Assembly: GCA_030646295.1 (NCBI GenBank)
Contig: JAUSND010000024.1
Coordinates: 237,607-301,606 of the forward strand
Source of the DNA: Moraxellaceae bacterium
Lineage (GTDB): Bacteria; Pseudomonadota; Gammaproteobacteria; Pseudomonadales; Moraxellaceae
Reading direction: 5' to 3'
DNA: 64,000 bases
Below are positions 56,156 to 63,866 of the stretch, one piece after another (position 1 is the first letter of the stretch; each line of letters opens with the position of its first letter). The translations under genes and the position numbers were made by a program. The notes under the pieces were generated by a model, which was not told the DNA's origin, made no database searches, and saw only the letters and a list, made by a program, of their open reading frames with translations.

Positions 56156-57052
56156 TTAGCCGGCCTGCCGCAGGCTGTCCAGAAGGGCATCCTTGTCCAG
56201 CCACAGCTGGTTGATCCATTGCTGGAACGCGGCACGGTAGGTCTCGTCCTGATCGTAACTCCGGCCAATGAACTCCGATGGAATGGGCAACTGCTCAACG
56301 CGAATGTCGATCTTGCGGATGTTGCCGGTCAGCAGGTCCCAGAAGGTGGGGCGGCCATCCGGATAGTGGATGGTGACATTCACAATGGCATGCAGCTGCT
56401 CGCCCATGGCATCCAGCACAAAGGCCGTACCACCCGCCTTGGGCTTGAGCAGGTTGCGGAACGACGACTTCTGGGCGGCATGCTTTTCCGGCGTAAACCG
56501 GGTGCCTTCCAGAAAGTTGAACACGCAGACCGGGTTGGTCTTGTAGCGCTCGCAGGCCTTGCGCGTGGTGGCCAGATCCTGCCCCTTCATCTCCGGGTGC
56601 CGGGCCAGAAACTCCTTGCTGTGCCGTTTCATGAACGGAAACTCCAGCGCCCACCAGCACAGGCCAATCACCGGCACCCAGATCAGCTCCTTCTTGAGAA
56701 AGAACTTCAGCATGGGCATGCGGCCATTGAACTGGTACTGCAGGGCAAGGATGTCCACCCAGCTCTGGTGGTTGCTGGTGACCAGATAGGAGTGGTTCTT
56801 GTCCACGCCCGCCAGCCCCTGCACATCCCATTGCGTGCGCGAGACCGCGTTCATCCAGGCCTTGTTACCGCCAATCCAGACCTCCGCCACCCAGTGCATG
56901 CCATGACGAATGAGGCGCTGCACCGCCGTAAACGGCAGCACCACCTTGAGCAGGGCCAGGGCAAACAGCAGCCAGCACCAGAACAGGGTATTGAGTATCA
57001 GCAACAGGGCAGCAATCGCACCACGCAACGGTGCAGGCAGGAAATACAGCAT
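56156..57052 (-). CDS. PlsC-family acyltransferase (YihG-like)
   Basis: A 298-residue membrane acyltransferase. The N-terminus has two hydrophobic segments (GAIAALLLILNTLFWCWLLFAL). The HX4D catalytic motif is NHQSWVD; the second motif is FLEGTRFTPEK and a third is the KAGGTAFVLDAMGEQ stretch. This is the 1-acyl-glycerol-3-phosphate acyltransferase fold; the length and motif spacing match YihG-type proteins, which vary phospholipid acyl chains in E. coli. It is divergent from the phosphorylase gene across a region with two dyad elements. Confidence 0.88.
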   Translation of the reverse strand: MLYFLPAPLRGAIAALLLILNTLFWCWLLFALALLKVVLPFTAVQRLIRHGMHWVAEVWIGGNKAWMNAVSRTQWDVQGLAGVDKNHSYLVTSNHQSWVDILALQYQFNGRMPMLKFFLKKELIWVPVIGLCWWALEFPFMKRHSKEFLARHPEMKGQDLATTRKACERYKTNPVCVFNFLEGTRFTPEKHAAQKSSFRNLLKPKAGGTAFVLDAMGEQLHAIVNVTIHYPDGRPTFWDLLTGNIRKIDIRVEQLPIPSEFIGRSYDQDETYRAAFQQWINQLWLDKDALLDSLRQAG

Positions 57053-57073
57053 AGAGAGGCAAGGCCCTAGAAA

Positions 57074-57107
57074 ATATACATATGTATATCAATACTACCC
57101 GGTATTG
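57074..57107. promoter_or_regulatory. Two dyad elements between divergent genes
   Basis: ATATACATATGTATAT (57074-57089) is a perfect 16-bp palindrome, followed by CAATAC-TACCCG-GTATTG (57090-57107). They lie 21-55 bp upstream of the acyltransferase start and about 150 bp upstream of the phosphorylase start. Operator use is inferred; the first is A/T-rich and could also be promoter melting sequence. Confidence 0.45.
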
Positions 57108-57250
57108 GCGCCAGCACAAAATCAGACGAGGCCATGTTTCAGTCTCTCAAGACCCGGCCATTCCGTTCCTGCTCAGGCAATACCCTTGGTAGGCACAGGC
57201 AGTGGCAAGCCGATACACTGGTCACTCGTTCTGCCCAAACCGAGCCTTTC

Positions 57251-58789
57251 ATGCAGAAAACCGCCATTCCCACTCTTCGTCCGCGCCGGATGGGCATCAA
57301 TACCCATTCCGAACCCGTTGCCTATCTGCGCGCCGATTGCCCGGTCTGCCGTTCCGAGGGGTTTGAGGCGCGTACCCGCGTCATGGTGCAGGTGGGCGCC
57401 AGCAGCGTGATTGCCACCCTCAACATCGTCTATGGCGACGAGTTGCTGGGCGAAGGTGATGTGGGTCTCTCCGAGGCCGCATGGACACGCCTGGACATTA
57501 CCAGCGGTGACACCGCGATACTGACACACACGCGCTCGCTGGACTCGATGTCACACGTGCGCAGCAAGATTTACGGCAACCGGCTCACCCACGACGGCCT
57601 GCATGAAATTGTCACCGACATTGTCGCCGGCAATTATTCCGACATCCATCTGGCCGCCTTCCTGACAGCCTCCGCCGGCAACCGGCTGGATCTGGACGAG
57701 ATGACCTCGCTGACCGATGCCATGGTGAGTGCAGGCGGACGCATCGACTGGTCCAAACTGACCGGCACACCGCACCCGCGCATCATGGACAAGCACTGCC
57801 TGGGCGGCCTGCCCGGCAACCGCACGACGCCGATCGTGGTGTCCATCGCGGCCGCCAACGGCCTGATCATTCCAAAGACATCGTCGCGCGCAATTACCTC
57901 ACCGGCCGGCACCGCCGACACCATGGAAACCCTGACCCGGGTCACCCTGACCGAAGAAGAAATGCGCACGGTGGTTGAACAGGAAGGCGGTTGTCTGGTG
58001 TGGGGGGGTGCCGTGTCACTCTCCCCTGCCGACGACATCCTGATTCGTGTGGAGCGCGCACTGGACATCGACAGCGAAGGCCAGATGGTGGCCAGCGTGC
58101 TGTCCAAGAAAATTGCAGCCGGTTCCACCCATGTGCTGATCGACATTCCGGTGGGGGCCACCGCAAAAGTGCGCAGCCCGCAGGCCGGCCAGCACATTGC
58201 CTACCATTTCGAGAAAGTGGGTGAAGCCCTGGGCATCAAGGTACGCACGCTGATTACCGATGGCTCGCAACCCGTGGGCAACGGCATCGGCCCGGCACTG
58301 GAAGCGCGCGATGTGCTGGCAGTACTGGGCAACAGCCCGGACGCACCGGAAGACCTGCGCCACCGTGCATTGCAGGTGGCCGGCGCACTGCTGGAAATGG
58401 GCGAAGCCGCAGCCCCCGGACAAGGCGAGGCCATGGCGCGCGAAACCCTGCTGTCGGGCCGCGCACTGGAAAAACTGCGTGCCATCTGCAAGGCCCAGGG
58501 TGGCTTTCTCACGCCCGAACTCGCGCAGCACACCCGCACGATTCACAGCGAACGCACCGGCATTGTCGGCTTCATCAACAATCGTCTGGTCGCACGTCTG
58601 GCCAAGCTGGCCGGCGCACCTGCCGCGCCGGGGGCCGGCCTCTACCTGCACACCCACCTTGGGCGCCGCGTGGAAAAAGGCGACGTGATGATGACGGTGT
58701 ATGCGGAAACGCCGGGCGAACTGGCCTACGCGCTCGAATTTTATGACAGTCACCGCGAGATGCTGCGCATCGAGGATGAGTCGGTATGA
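57251..58789 (+). CDS. AMP/thymidine phosphorylase-family protein (DeoA-like, AMPpase type)
   Basis: Started at 57251 (MQKTAIPTLRPRRMGINTHS). The N-terminal 90 residues form the extra domain seen in archaeal AMP phosphorylases and absent from ordinary thymidine phosphorylase. The core has DKHCLGGLPGNRTTPIVVSI (phosphate/nucleoside site), KTSSRAITSPAGTADTME and GGCLVWGGAVSLSPADD, and a C-terminal barrel. It should split a nucleotide or nucleoside with phosphate; AMP giving adenine and ribose 1,5-bisphosphate is the precedent. The downstream PRPP synthetase-like gene overlaps by 4 bp. Substrate in this organism is unproven. Confidence 0.85.
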   Translation: MQKTAIPTLRPRRMGINTHSEPVAYLRADCPVCRSEGFEARTRVMVQVGASSVIATLNIVYGDELLGEGDVGLSEAAWTRLDITSGDTAILTHTRSLDSMSHVRSKIYGNRLTHDGLHEIVTDIVAGNYSDIHLAAFLTASAGNRLDLDEMTSLTDAMVSAGGRIDWSKLTGTPHPRIMDKHCLGGLPGNRTTPIVVSIAAANGLIIPKTSSRAITSPAGTADTMETLTRVTLTEEEMRTVVEQEGGCLVWGGAVSLSPADDILIRVERALDIDSEGQMVASVLSKKIAAGSTHVLIDIPVGATAKVRSPQAGQHIAYHFEKVGEALGIKVRTLITDGSQPVGNGIGPALEARDVLAVLGNSPDAPEDLRHRALQVAGALLEMGEAAAPGQGEAMARETLLSGRALEKLRAICKAQGGFLTPELAQHTRTIHSERTGIVGFINNRLVARLAKLAGAPAAPGAGLYLHTHLGRRVEKGDVMMTVYAETPGELAYALEFYDSHREMLRIEDESV

Positions 58790-59664
58790 CAACAAGCATC
58801 ATTGGTCTGCTGGACAGCGACCCGCTTGCAACAACGCTCGCCGAAAAATCAGGCTTTGAAAAAATTCCGCTGGACCTGCACCGCTTTCCGGATGGCGAAT
58901 GGCGCATCCGCCTGCTGGGCAAGCCGGATGAAAACGTGGTGCTGGTGTGCTCGCTGGACCAGCCCAACGACAAGACCGTGGCACTCGTGCTGCTTTGCGG
59001 CCTGCTGCGCGACATGGGCGTGAAACACATCACGCTGGTAACGCCGTATCTGGCGTACATGCGTCAGGATGTCGCCTTTAATCCCGGCGAGGGCGTGAGT
59101 GCGCGCTACTTCGCCAGACTGCTCTCCGGTCTGGTGGACAGACTGATCACGATTGATCCGCACCTGCACCGCATTGCCGCACTGGAAGAGGTGTACAGCA
59201 TTCCCTGCGTCACGCTGCATGCAGCCCCGCTGCTGGGTGAATGGGTGCGCGACAACCTTTCCGGCGTTGCCCTGATCGGACCGGACGGTGAAAGCGAACA
59301 ATGGGTGTCGGAAGTCGCCGGCATTGCCGCCGCCCCGTTTGCCGTGATGCAGAAAAAGCGCTTTGGTGATCGCGATGTGCGTATCGAGGTGCCGGATCTT
59401 TCTGCCTGGAAAGGACGCACCATCCTGCTGGTGGATGACATGATTTCCACCGGGCGCACCCTGATGGTGGTGGCCGAACAGTTACGGCAGCAAGGCTTTG
59501 ACGATGTGCGCGCGCTCTGCGTGCATGCCCTGCACGACGACGAAGCCGCTGCAAAAATGAAAGCCGCCGGCATCAACAGCGTGCTCAGTTGCAACACCGT
59601 CGCGCATGCAAGCAATGCCGTGGATATTTCTGATTTTCTGTTGCAGGGGATGACTGGCAAATGA
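58786..59664 (+). CDS. Ribose-phosphate pyrophosphokinase-like protein
   Basis: The 292-residue protein has the PRPP synthetase two-lobed fold. The ATP region PYLAYMRQDVAFNPGEGVSAR resembles the conserved flexible loop, and LLVDDMISTGRTLMVVAEQL is the PRPP-binding motif with the two acidic residues. It is shorter and more divergent than housekeeping Prs (about 315 residues), so it is probably a paralogue. It is translationally coupled (ATGA) to the phosphorylase gene, which suggests a joint salvage step moving ribose phosphate into PRPP. The exact reaction is inferred. Confidence 0.85.
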   Translation: MTTSIIGLLDSDPLATTLAEKSGFEKIPLDLHRFPDGEWRIRLLGKPDENVVLVCSLDQPNDKTVALVLLCGLLRDMGVKHITLVTPYLAYMRQDVAFNPGEGVSARYFARLLSGLVDRLITIDPHLHRIAALEEVYSIPCVTLHAAPLLGEWVRDNLSGVALIGPDGESEQWVSEVAGIAAAPFAVMQKKRFGDRDVRIEVPDLSAWKGRTILLVDDMISTGRTLMVVAEQLRQQGFDDVRALCVHALHDDEAAAKMKAAGINSVLSCNTVAHASNAVDISDFLLQGMTGK

Positions 59665-59688
59665 GGGGCAAATGAGAGACGCCTGAGG

Positions 59689-60237
59689 TCAGCTGCCTGC
59701 CGCCATCTGCTCCAGCTCGACACGCGCCTCGTCCAGCCAGCGCAACCAGTCCTGCTCGTACAGGATGCCGCGACGCAGGGTGAGGTAGGGCAGACGGTAG
59801 GGCACCCTCTCCTCCGGCGTCATGGCCAGAAACCGTGCCTCGCTGGCGCGGTATTCCTCAAGACGCTCGCGATGCAGCACTGCATGCTCCTCCAGCTCGG
59901 CCAGCAACTGTGCCGGCGGCACATTCAGGCCGCCATAGACCTTCACCAGCAGCGCATCATTCACCTTGGGCGGCCTGACCGGCTGCAGCCGCCATTCGGC
60001 CAGTGCTGACTGCCCCGGCGGGGTCAGCCGGTACACCTTGCGGTCCGGCCGCTCGCTCTGGTGCTCCACCTCAAACTCCACCAGGCCCTCGCTGTTCAGC
60101 TTGCCCAGCTCCTGATACACCTGCTGGTGGCTGGCATTCCAGAAGTGGCCTATACCAGCCTTGAAGTGGCGCATCAGGTCATAGCCCGAGCCAGGGTCGC
60201 TTTCAAGCAGGGTGAGAATGGCGAAACGCAGGGACAT
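59689..60237 (-). CDS. PadR-family regulator
   Basis: Started at 60237 (MSLRFAILTLLESDPGSGYD), the family N-terminus; the ORF extends upstream into the operator region without support. The winged helix is FAILTLLESDPGSGYDLMRHF followed by QQVYQELGKLNSEGLVEFE. The C-terminal half (about 90-180) is a helical dimerisation domain. It is divergent from the oxidoreductase gene at 60350, and two near-identical palindromes lie between. It probably represses both genes and is released by a ligand, as for PadR with phenolic acids. The ligand is unknown. Confidence 0.92.
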   Translation of the reverse strand: MSLRFAILTLLESDPGSGYDLMRHFKAGIGHFWNASHQQVYQELGKLNSEGLVEFEVEHQSERPDRKVYRLTPPGQSALAEWRLQPVRPPKVNDALLVKVYGGLNVPPAQLLAELEEHAVLHRERLEEYRASEARFLAMTPEERVPYRLPYLTLRRGILYEQDWLRWLDEARVELEQMAAGS

Positions 60238-60259
60238 GGCAGCCACAGATCCGGTTTGT

Positions 60260-60318
60260 ATATGCAAAGTATTGCATATCATCGCGTTCTGACGTATCAC
60301 TATGCAACTTATTGCATA
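60260..60318. promoter_or_regulatory. Two palindromic operators 40 bp apart (PadR-type)
   Basis: ATATGCAA-AGTA-TTGCATAT (60260-60279) and TATGCAA-CTTA-TTGCATA (60301-60318) share the core ATGCAA-N4-TTGCAT. Their centres are exactly 40 bp apart, so they lie on one face of DNA. PadR proteins commonly bind ATGCAA/TTGCAT-like dyads. The pair lies between the PadR gene (start 60237) and the oxidoreductase gene (start 60350). Confidence 0.85.
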
Positions 60319-60349
60319 TGATTTATCCACTACCCGAAGGAGACACCCC

Positions 60350-61984
60350 ATGAAGCGCACAGGACGCCGCTACCGTAACGGCCGGGCCGAAGGCCACTAT
60401 GACGCCATCGTGATCGGCTCCGGCATTGGCGGGCTGTGCAATGCCGCCCTGCTGTCAAAGATGGGCAAACGGGTGTGCGTTCTGGAACAGCACTACACGG
60501 CGGGCGGCTTTACCCACTCCTACGAGCGCGAAGGTTTCGAGTGGGATGTCGGCGTGCATTACATCGGCGAGATGAACAAGCCCTCCATGCTCAAGCGACT
60601 GTTTGACGTGATCTCGGACGGCCAGTTGAAGTGGGCCGACATGGACCCGGTCTATGACCGCATCACCGTCGGTGAGCGCACCGTGGATTTTGTGGCCGGC
60701 AAAAAGAATCTGGCCGACTCACTCAAGGCACATTTTCCTGACGAGGCCGATGCCATTGATGCGTATATCGCACTGGTCAGCAAGGTCGCCGGCTCGGCGC
60801 AGAAATTCTATGCCGGCAAAGCCATGCCGCGTCTGGCCGGCAAGGCCTTTCACGCCATTCGCCCGCTGCTGGTGCCAAAAGAATGCTTCATGACGGTACG
60901 TGAAGTGCTGGAAGGCCTGACCAAAAACCAGGAACTGATTGGCGTGCTTGTCGGCCAGTGGGGCGACTACGGCATGGTGCCGTCCGAAGCCTCGTTCATG
61001 ATGCACACCTCGGTGGTGAAGCATTATTTCAACGGCGGCAGCTATCCGGTGGGTGGCTCGTGGAAAATGGCCGACACCATCATTCCGGTCATTCGAGCCG
61101 CCGGTGGCGAAGTCTTCACGTATGCAAAAGTGAAAGAAATCCTGATTGAAAAAGGCCGTGCCACCGGCGTTGTCATGGACAACGGCGATGTGCTGCATGC
61201 CGATGCCATTGTCAGTGATGCCGGTGCCAGCATTACCTTCAACTCGCTGCTGCCAGAAGCCGAACGCCAGCGCTACGGGTATGCCAAGCACATGCAGAAA
61301 GTTAAGCCGTCTGCAGCGCATCTGTGCCTGTACGCAGGCTTCAAGGGCACGGCAAAAGAACTGGGCATTCCGCGCACCAACTTCTGGATTTATCCCTCGG
61401 CCGACCATGAAGGCAACGTTGCACGTTACCAGGCCGACAAGAATGCACCGTTCCCCATGCTCTACATTTCCTTTCCCTCCGCAAAAGACCCGGAGTGGGA
61501 TGCCAACTATCCGGGCAAGAGCACGGTAGAAGTGCTGAGCTTTGGCCCGTGGGAATGGTTTTCGAAATGGGACGGCACCACCTGGAACCAGCGTGGCGAG
61601 GAATACGAAACACTGAAAGAAAACTTCCGCCTGCGTTTGCTGGACGAACTGTACAAGCAGATGCCGCAACTGAAAGACGCACTGGTGTATGCCGAACTTT
61701 CAACACCACTGTCCACCGCCTGGTTCCAGATGAATGCCAAGGGCGAGATTTACGGACTGGACCATGACGTGCAGCGCTTCAAGCAGGACTGGCTGCATCC
61801 GGTAACGCCGATCAAGGGCCTCTACCTGACCGGGCAGGATATTGTGTCCGGTGGTGTCGGCGGCGCACTGGTGGGCGGCATGATGACCACCAGTGCCATG
61901 CTCGGCAAGGATGCACTCAAGGTGATGAAACTGCTGAAAGAGTGGCGCCCCGCAGAAGCCACCGGCAGCGCCGTACCAGGCTGA
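60350..61984 (+). CDS. FAD-dependent oxidoreductase, phytoene desaturase / retinol saturase-like
   Basis: Started at 60350 (MKRTGRRYRNGRAEGHYDAI), with AAGGAG upstream. The Rossmann motif is AIVIGSGIGGLCNAALLSKMG, then VLEQHYTAGGFTHSYER, and the C-terminal FAD motif GLYLTGQDIVSGGVGGALVGG. This is the CrtI/CrtISO/RetSat family, flavoenzymes acting on polyene or long-chain lipids. A carotenoid pathway is not present in the window, so the substrate may be a fatty acid or isoprenoid. The gene is the likely target of the PadR regulator, and the esterase gene follows after 5 bp. Confidence 0.88.
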   Translation: MKRTGRRYRNGRAEGHYDAIVIGSGIGGLCNAALLSKMGKRVCVLEQHYTAGGFTHSYEREGFEWDVGVHYIGEMNKPSMLKRLFDVISDGQLKWADMDPVYDRITVGERTVDFVAGKKNLADSLKAHFPDEADAIDAYIALVSKVAGSAQKFYAGKAMPRLAGKAFHAIRPLLVPKECFMTVREVLEGLTKNQELIGVLVGQWGDYGMVPSEASFMMHTSVVKHYFNGGSYPVGGSWKMADTIIPVIRAAGGEVFTYAKVKEILIEKGRATGVVMDNGDVLHADAIVSDAGASITFNSLLPEAERQRYGYAKHMQKVKPSAAHLCLYAGFKGTAKELGIPRTNFWIYPSADHEGNVARYQADKNAPFPMLYISFPSAKDPEWDANYPGKSTVEVLSFGPWEWFSKWDGTTWNQRGEEYETLKENFRLRLLDELYKQMPQLKDALVYAELSTPLSTAWFQMNAKGEIYGLDHDVQRFKQDWLHPVTPIKGLYLTGQDIVSGGVGGALVGGMMTTSAMLGKDALKVMKLLKEWRPAEATGSAVPG

Positions 61985-61989
61985 CCGCC

Positions 61990-62733
61990 ATGCGCCATAT
62001 CGTTGCCACTCTCCTCGCCCCCCCCCTCTCCACCCTCGTGCTTGGCCCGGTCCTGCTGCTGCAGGGCCGGCATGTGCGCAAGGTCACGCCCAAGTTGCCA
62101 GAGCCACCCGGTGAGCGCAGCGGCATTACGGGCAGCGGCCCCGAATTGCGTTTGCTCATTCTCGGCGACTCGGCCGCAGCAGGCGTGGGCGCCCCGCATC
62201 AACGCGACGCCCTGCTGGGCCAGCTGGTGAATGCACTGGCAAAGGATTTCTGTGTGCACTGGACGCTGCATGCGTGCACAGGGCACACCACGCAACAGGC
62301 CCTTGCCCATCTGGCACAACTGCCACCACAACCGTTCGACATGGTGGTGACCTCCATCGGCGTGAACGACGCCACTGCCGGCACCGCCACCAAACGCTGG
62401 CGGCAACACATGATGGAGTTGCTGCACACACTGGAAGAGCGGCACGAAGCGGGCCACATTCTGGTTTCCGGATTACCACCCATGCACCGCTTTCCCGCGT
62501 TACCACAGCCGTTGCGGTGGTATATGGGAATGCGGGCAGCCGCGCTTAACCGCGCGTTGCAGCAACTGTTAGCGGACAATCCGCGACGCCAACTGGTGGA
62601 GGTCGCGTTTTCAGATGATGCAGGGCTTATGGCCAGTGACGGGTTTCATCCTGGCCCGGGGGCTTATGCAGAGTGGGGGAGGATCGTGGCGGGCATTGTG
62701 CGGGAGCGACTGGAAGAGCAACTGCAGCATTAA
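61990..62733 (+). CDS. SGNH/GDSL hydrolase (esterase/lipase-like)
   Basis: Started at 61990 (MRHIVATLLAPPLSTLVLGP), 5 bp after the oxidoreductase stop. A hydrophobic N-terminus acts as signal or anchor. The SGNH blocks are visible: LILGDSAAAGVG (block I, Ser), TSIGVNDATAG (block III, Asn) and ASDGFHPGPGAY (block V, Asp and His). It should hydrolyse an ester of a lipid or polysaccharide at the membrane or periplasm. It is probably co-transcribed with the FAD enzyme under the PadR-type operator. Confidence 0.88.
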   Translation: MRHIVATLLAPPLSTLVLGPVLLLQGRHVRKVTPKLPEPPGERSGITGSGPELRLLILGDSAAAGVGAPHQRDALLGQLVNALAKDFCVHWTLHACTGHTTQQALAHLAQLPPQPFDMVVTSIGVNDATAGTATKRWRQHMMELLHTLEERHEAGHILVSGLPPMHRFPALPQPLRWYMGMRAAALNRALQQLLADNPRRQLVEVAFSDDAGLMASDGFHPGPGAYAEWGRIVAGIVRERLEEQLQH

Positions 62734-62792
62734 AAGGCAGAAGCTTGTCAGGAGACTGCCTTATACACTTGACTTGGTGATCACAGTCGCTT

Positions 62793-62799
62793 GTTAGGT
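62793..62799 (-). other. Half attC (R''-type box only) at the end of the cassette array
   Basis: On the minus strand ACCTAAC fits RYYYAAC and begins 8 nt after the cassette ORF stop, as the first box of that cassette's attC should. No matching GTTRRRY box or central palindrome follows in the next 100 nt. The attC therefore looks truncated, marking the distal end of the array next to the chromosomal esterase gene. Confidence 0.5.
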
Positions 62800-62807
62800 T
62801 TGTGCTA

Positions 62808-63701
62808 TCAAAACCCAATCTTCCGTAATCGGCTCATGAATTGTCTGGCAAGGCCTTCCCTTCTTGGCTTTGTGGATAGAAGATGCCTTACAAGCTCCTC
62901 TTTCCCAGTGAAGTTTGCCAACAATTCAGTGGCCTCAAGGAAGCTGGGAAGGTGATCCTTAGTTACGACATGGACGCAGTAGCGGTCACTGGAATCATGC
63001 GGATTAAATCTCCAGGGGAGCTGCACCATTGCCACACTCCAGTTGGATTTTTCAAGTATAGGTTCACCACTACTACTAAGTGTGACGTTGTAAAGAGGCG
63101 CATCTACTACCAAGCAGGCCACATGGAATTCGAATATATTTCTGTCCTGTATGTGCAAGCTGAGATCGGAGTGGCTATTCTCAAAAAATTCTTTCTGAAG
63201 TCGGCGATGATAGGTTGAGGCCGTTACCAGCCCCATAAGCCCGCTGAACAAGTGCGCATCAGAATTGCTGAATGCAGAGACCAAACTATAGGCTGATGGG
63301 CTATTTGAGGAAAACCCACCAACCGCATAGATTCGCTCCTCTTCCTGCATTCTCATTAGCGTAATGCAGGCCATTGCATTTGGACTTGGTAGATCTTCTG
63401 GATCCCCGTGAAACAGTTGGTATTCGAACTTCGGCTTGACTTCATTGCTGGCGCAAAGGGCCAGCACTGGCTTATCGGATTTTTTGCATTCAAAAACAAT
63501 TTTTCTGCAAATTACGTAAGAACCGCCATCGAACCCATGGTGGTAGCCAACGACATCTATTTCCCGAGGCTGATTAGTGTTGACGTCAACGTAAAGATCA
63601 GACTTCGAGCATAAATAGCCTCTTTTCTGGAGCTCTGCGGCCACATACAGCTCAAGAGGATAACCAGATTTTTCCAGCCAATCTTGAATTTTCTGTTCCA
63701 T
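62808..63701 (-). CDS. Integron cassette protein, PD-(D/E)XK nuclease-like
   Basis: A 297-residue protein without signal peptide. The N-terminus has the arrangement of restriction-like nucleases: a helix with Glu17 (GYPLELYVAAELQKRGY), then REIDVVG with Asp49, then IVFECKKS with Glu71-x-Lys73. This E-D-ExK order is that of the PD-(D/E)XK fold of Mrr-like and other DNA-cleaving enzymes. The remaining 200 residues are not recognised. Its ATG lies 9 nt from the attC of the upstream cassette and its stop 8 nt from a half attC, so it is a mobile gene cassette. The coding sequence is A/T-richer than the chromosome. A defence role is inferred. Confidence 0.75.
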   Translation of the reverse strand: MEQKIQDWLEKSGYPLELYVAAELQKRGYLCSKSDLYVDVNTNQPREIDVVGYHHGFDGGSYVICRKIVFECKKSDKPVLALCASNEVKPKFEYQLFHGDPEDLPSPNAMACITLMRMQEEERIYAVGGFSSNSPSAYSLVSAFSNSDAHLFSGLMGLVTASTYHRRLQKEFFENSHSDLSLHIQDRNIFEFHVACLVVDAPLYNVTLSSSGEPILEKSNWSVAMVQLPWRFNPHDSSDRYCVHVVTKDHLPSFLEATELLANFTGKEELVRHLLSTKPRREGLARQFMSRLRKIGF

Positions 63702-63710
63702 TTGTTGAAA

Positions 63711-63768
63711 ACCTAACGTTGGAATTGAGCGGCTGGCGCAGCCAGTCCGCTCGAATGACGGGTTAGGC
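63711..63768 (-). repeat. attC recombination site (59-base element), 58 bp
   Basis: On the minus strand it runs GCCTAAC to GTTAGGT, matching RYYYAAC and GTTRRRY. The centre folds as GAGCGG-A-CTGGC with GCCAG-CCGCTC, including the unpaired A that marks the recombined strand. These are the classic traits of an integron attC. Confidence 0.93.
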
Positions 63769-63866
63769 CTACCACTTTCTGGCGTAATTGCTTTTTATGG
63801 TTGCAGAGATGTATGAGTTCAAGCCGTAACCTTGAGCTGCCAAAGTTTTCAACCTATCGACGGGTT
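63769..63866 (-). pseudogene. 3' end of a further cassette ORF, cut by the insertion sequence
   Basis: On the minus strand an open frame ends with a TAG abutting the attC, as cassette genes do. The last residues read VDRLKTLAAQGYGLNSYISA then TIKSNYARKW. The 5' part is replaced by the IS3-family element. The exact IS boundary is unresolved, so the true coordinate on that side may shift. I do not recognise the family. Confidence 0.5.

Noticed and set aside
56150-57070. 306-aa plus ORF opposite the acyltransferase
   Set aside because: The minus strand has NHQSWVD and FLEGTR motifs; the plus frame has none.
60719-61669. 316-aa minus ORF inside the FAD oxidoreductase gene
   Set aside because: Shadow frame of a gene with clear FAD-binding motifs.
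62734-62762. Hairpin AAGGCAG ... CTGCCTT after the esterase gene as a terminator
   Set aside because: The stem is only 7 bp with a 15-nt loop and no T-run; too weak to call.
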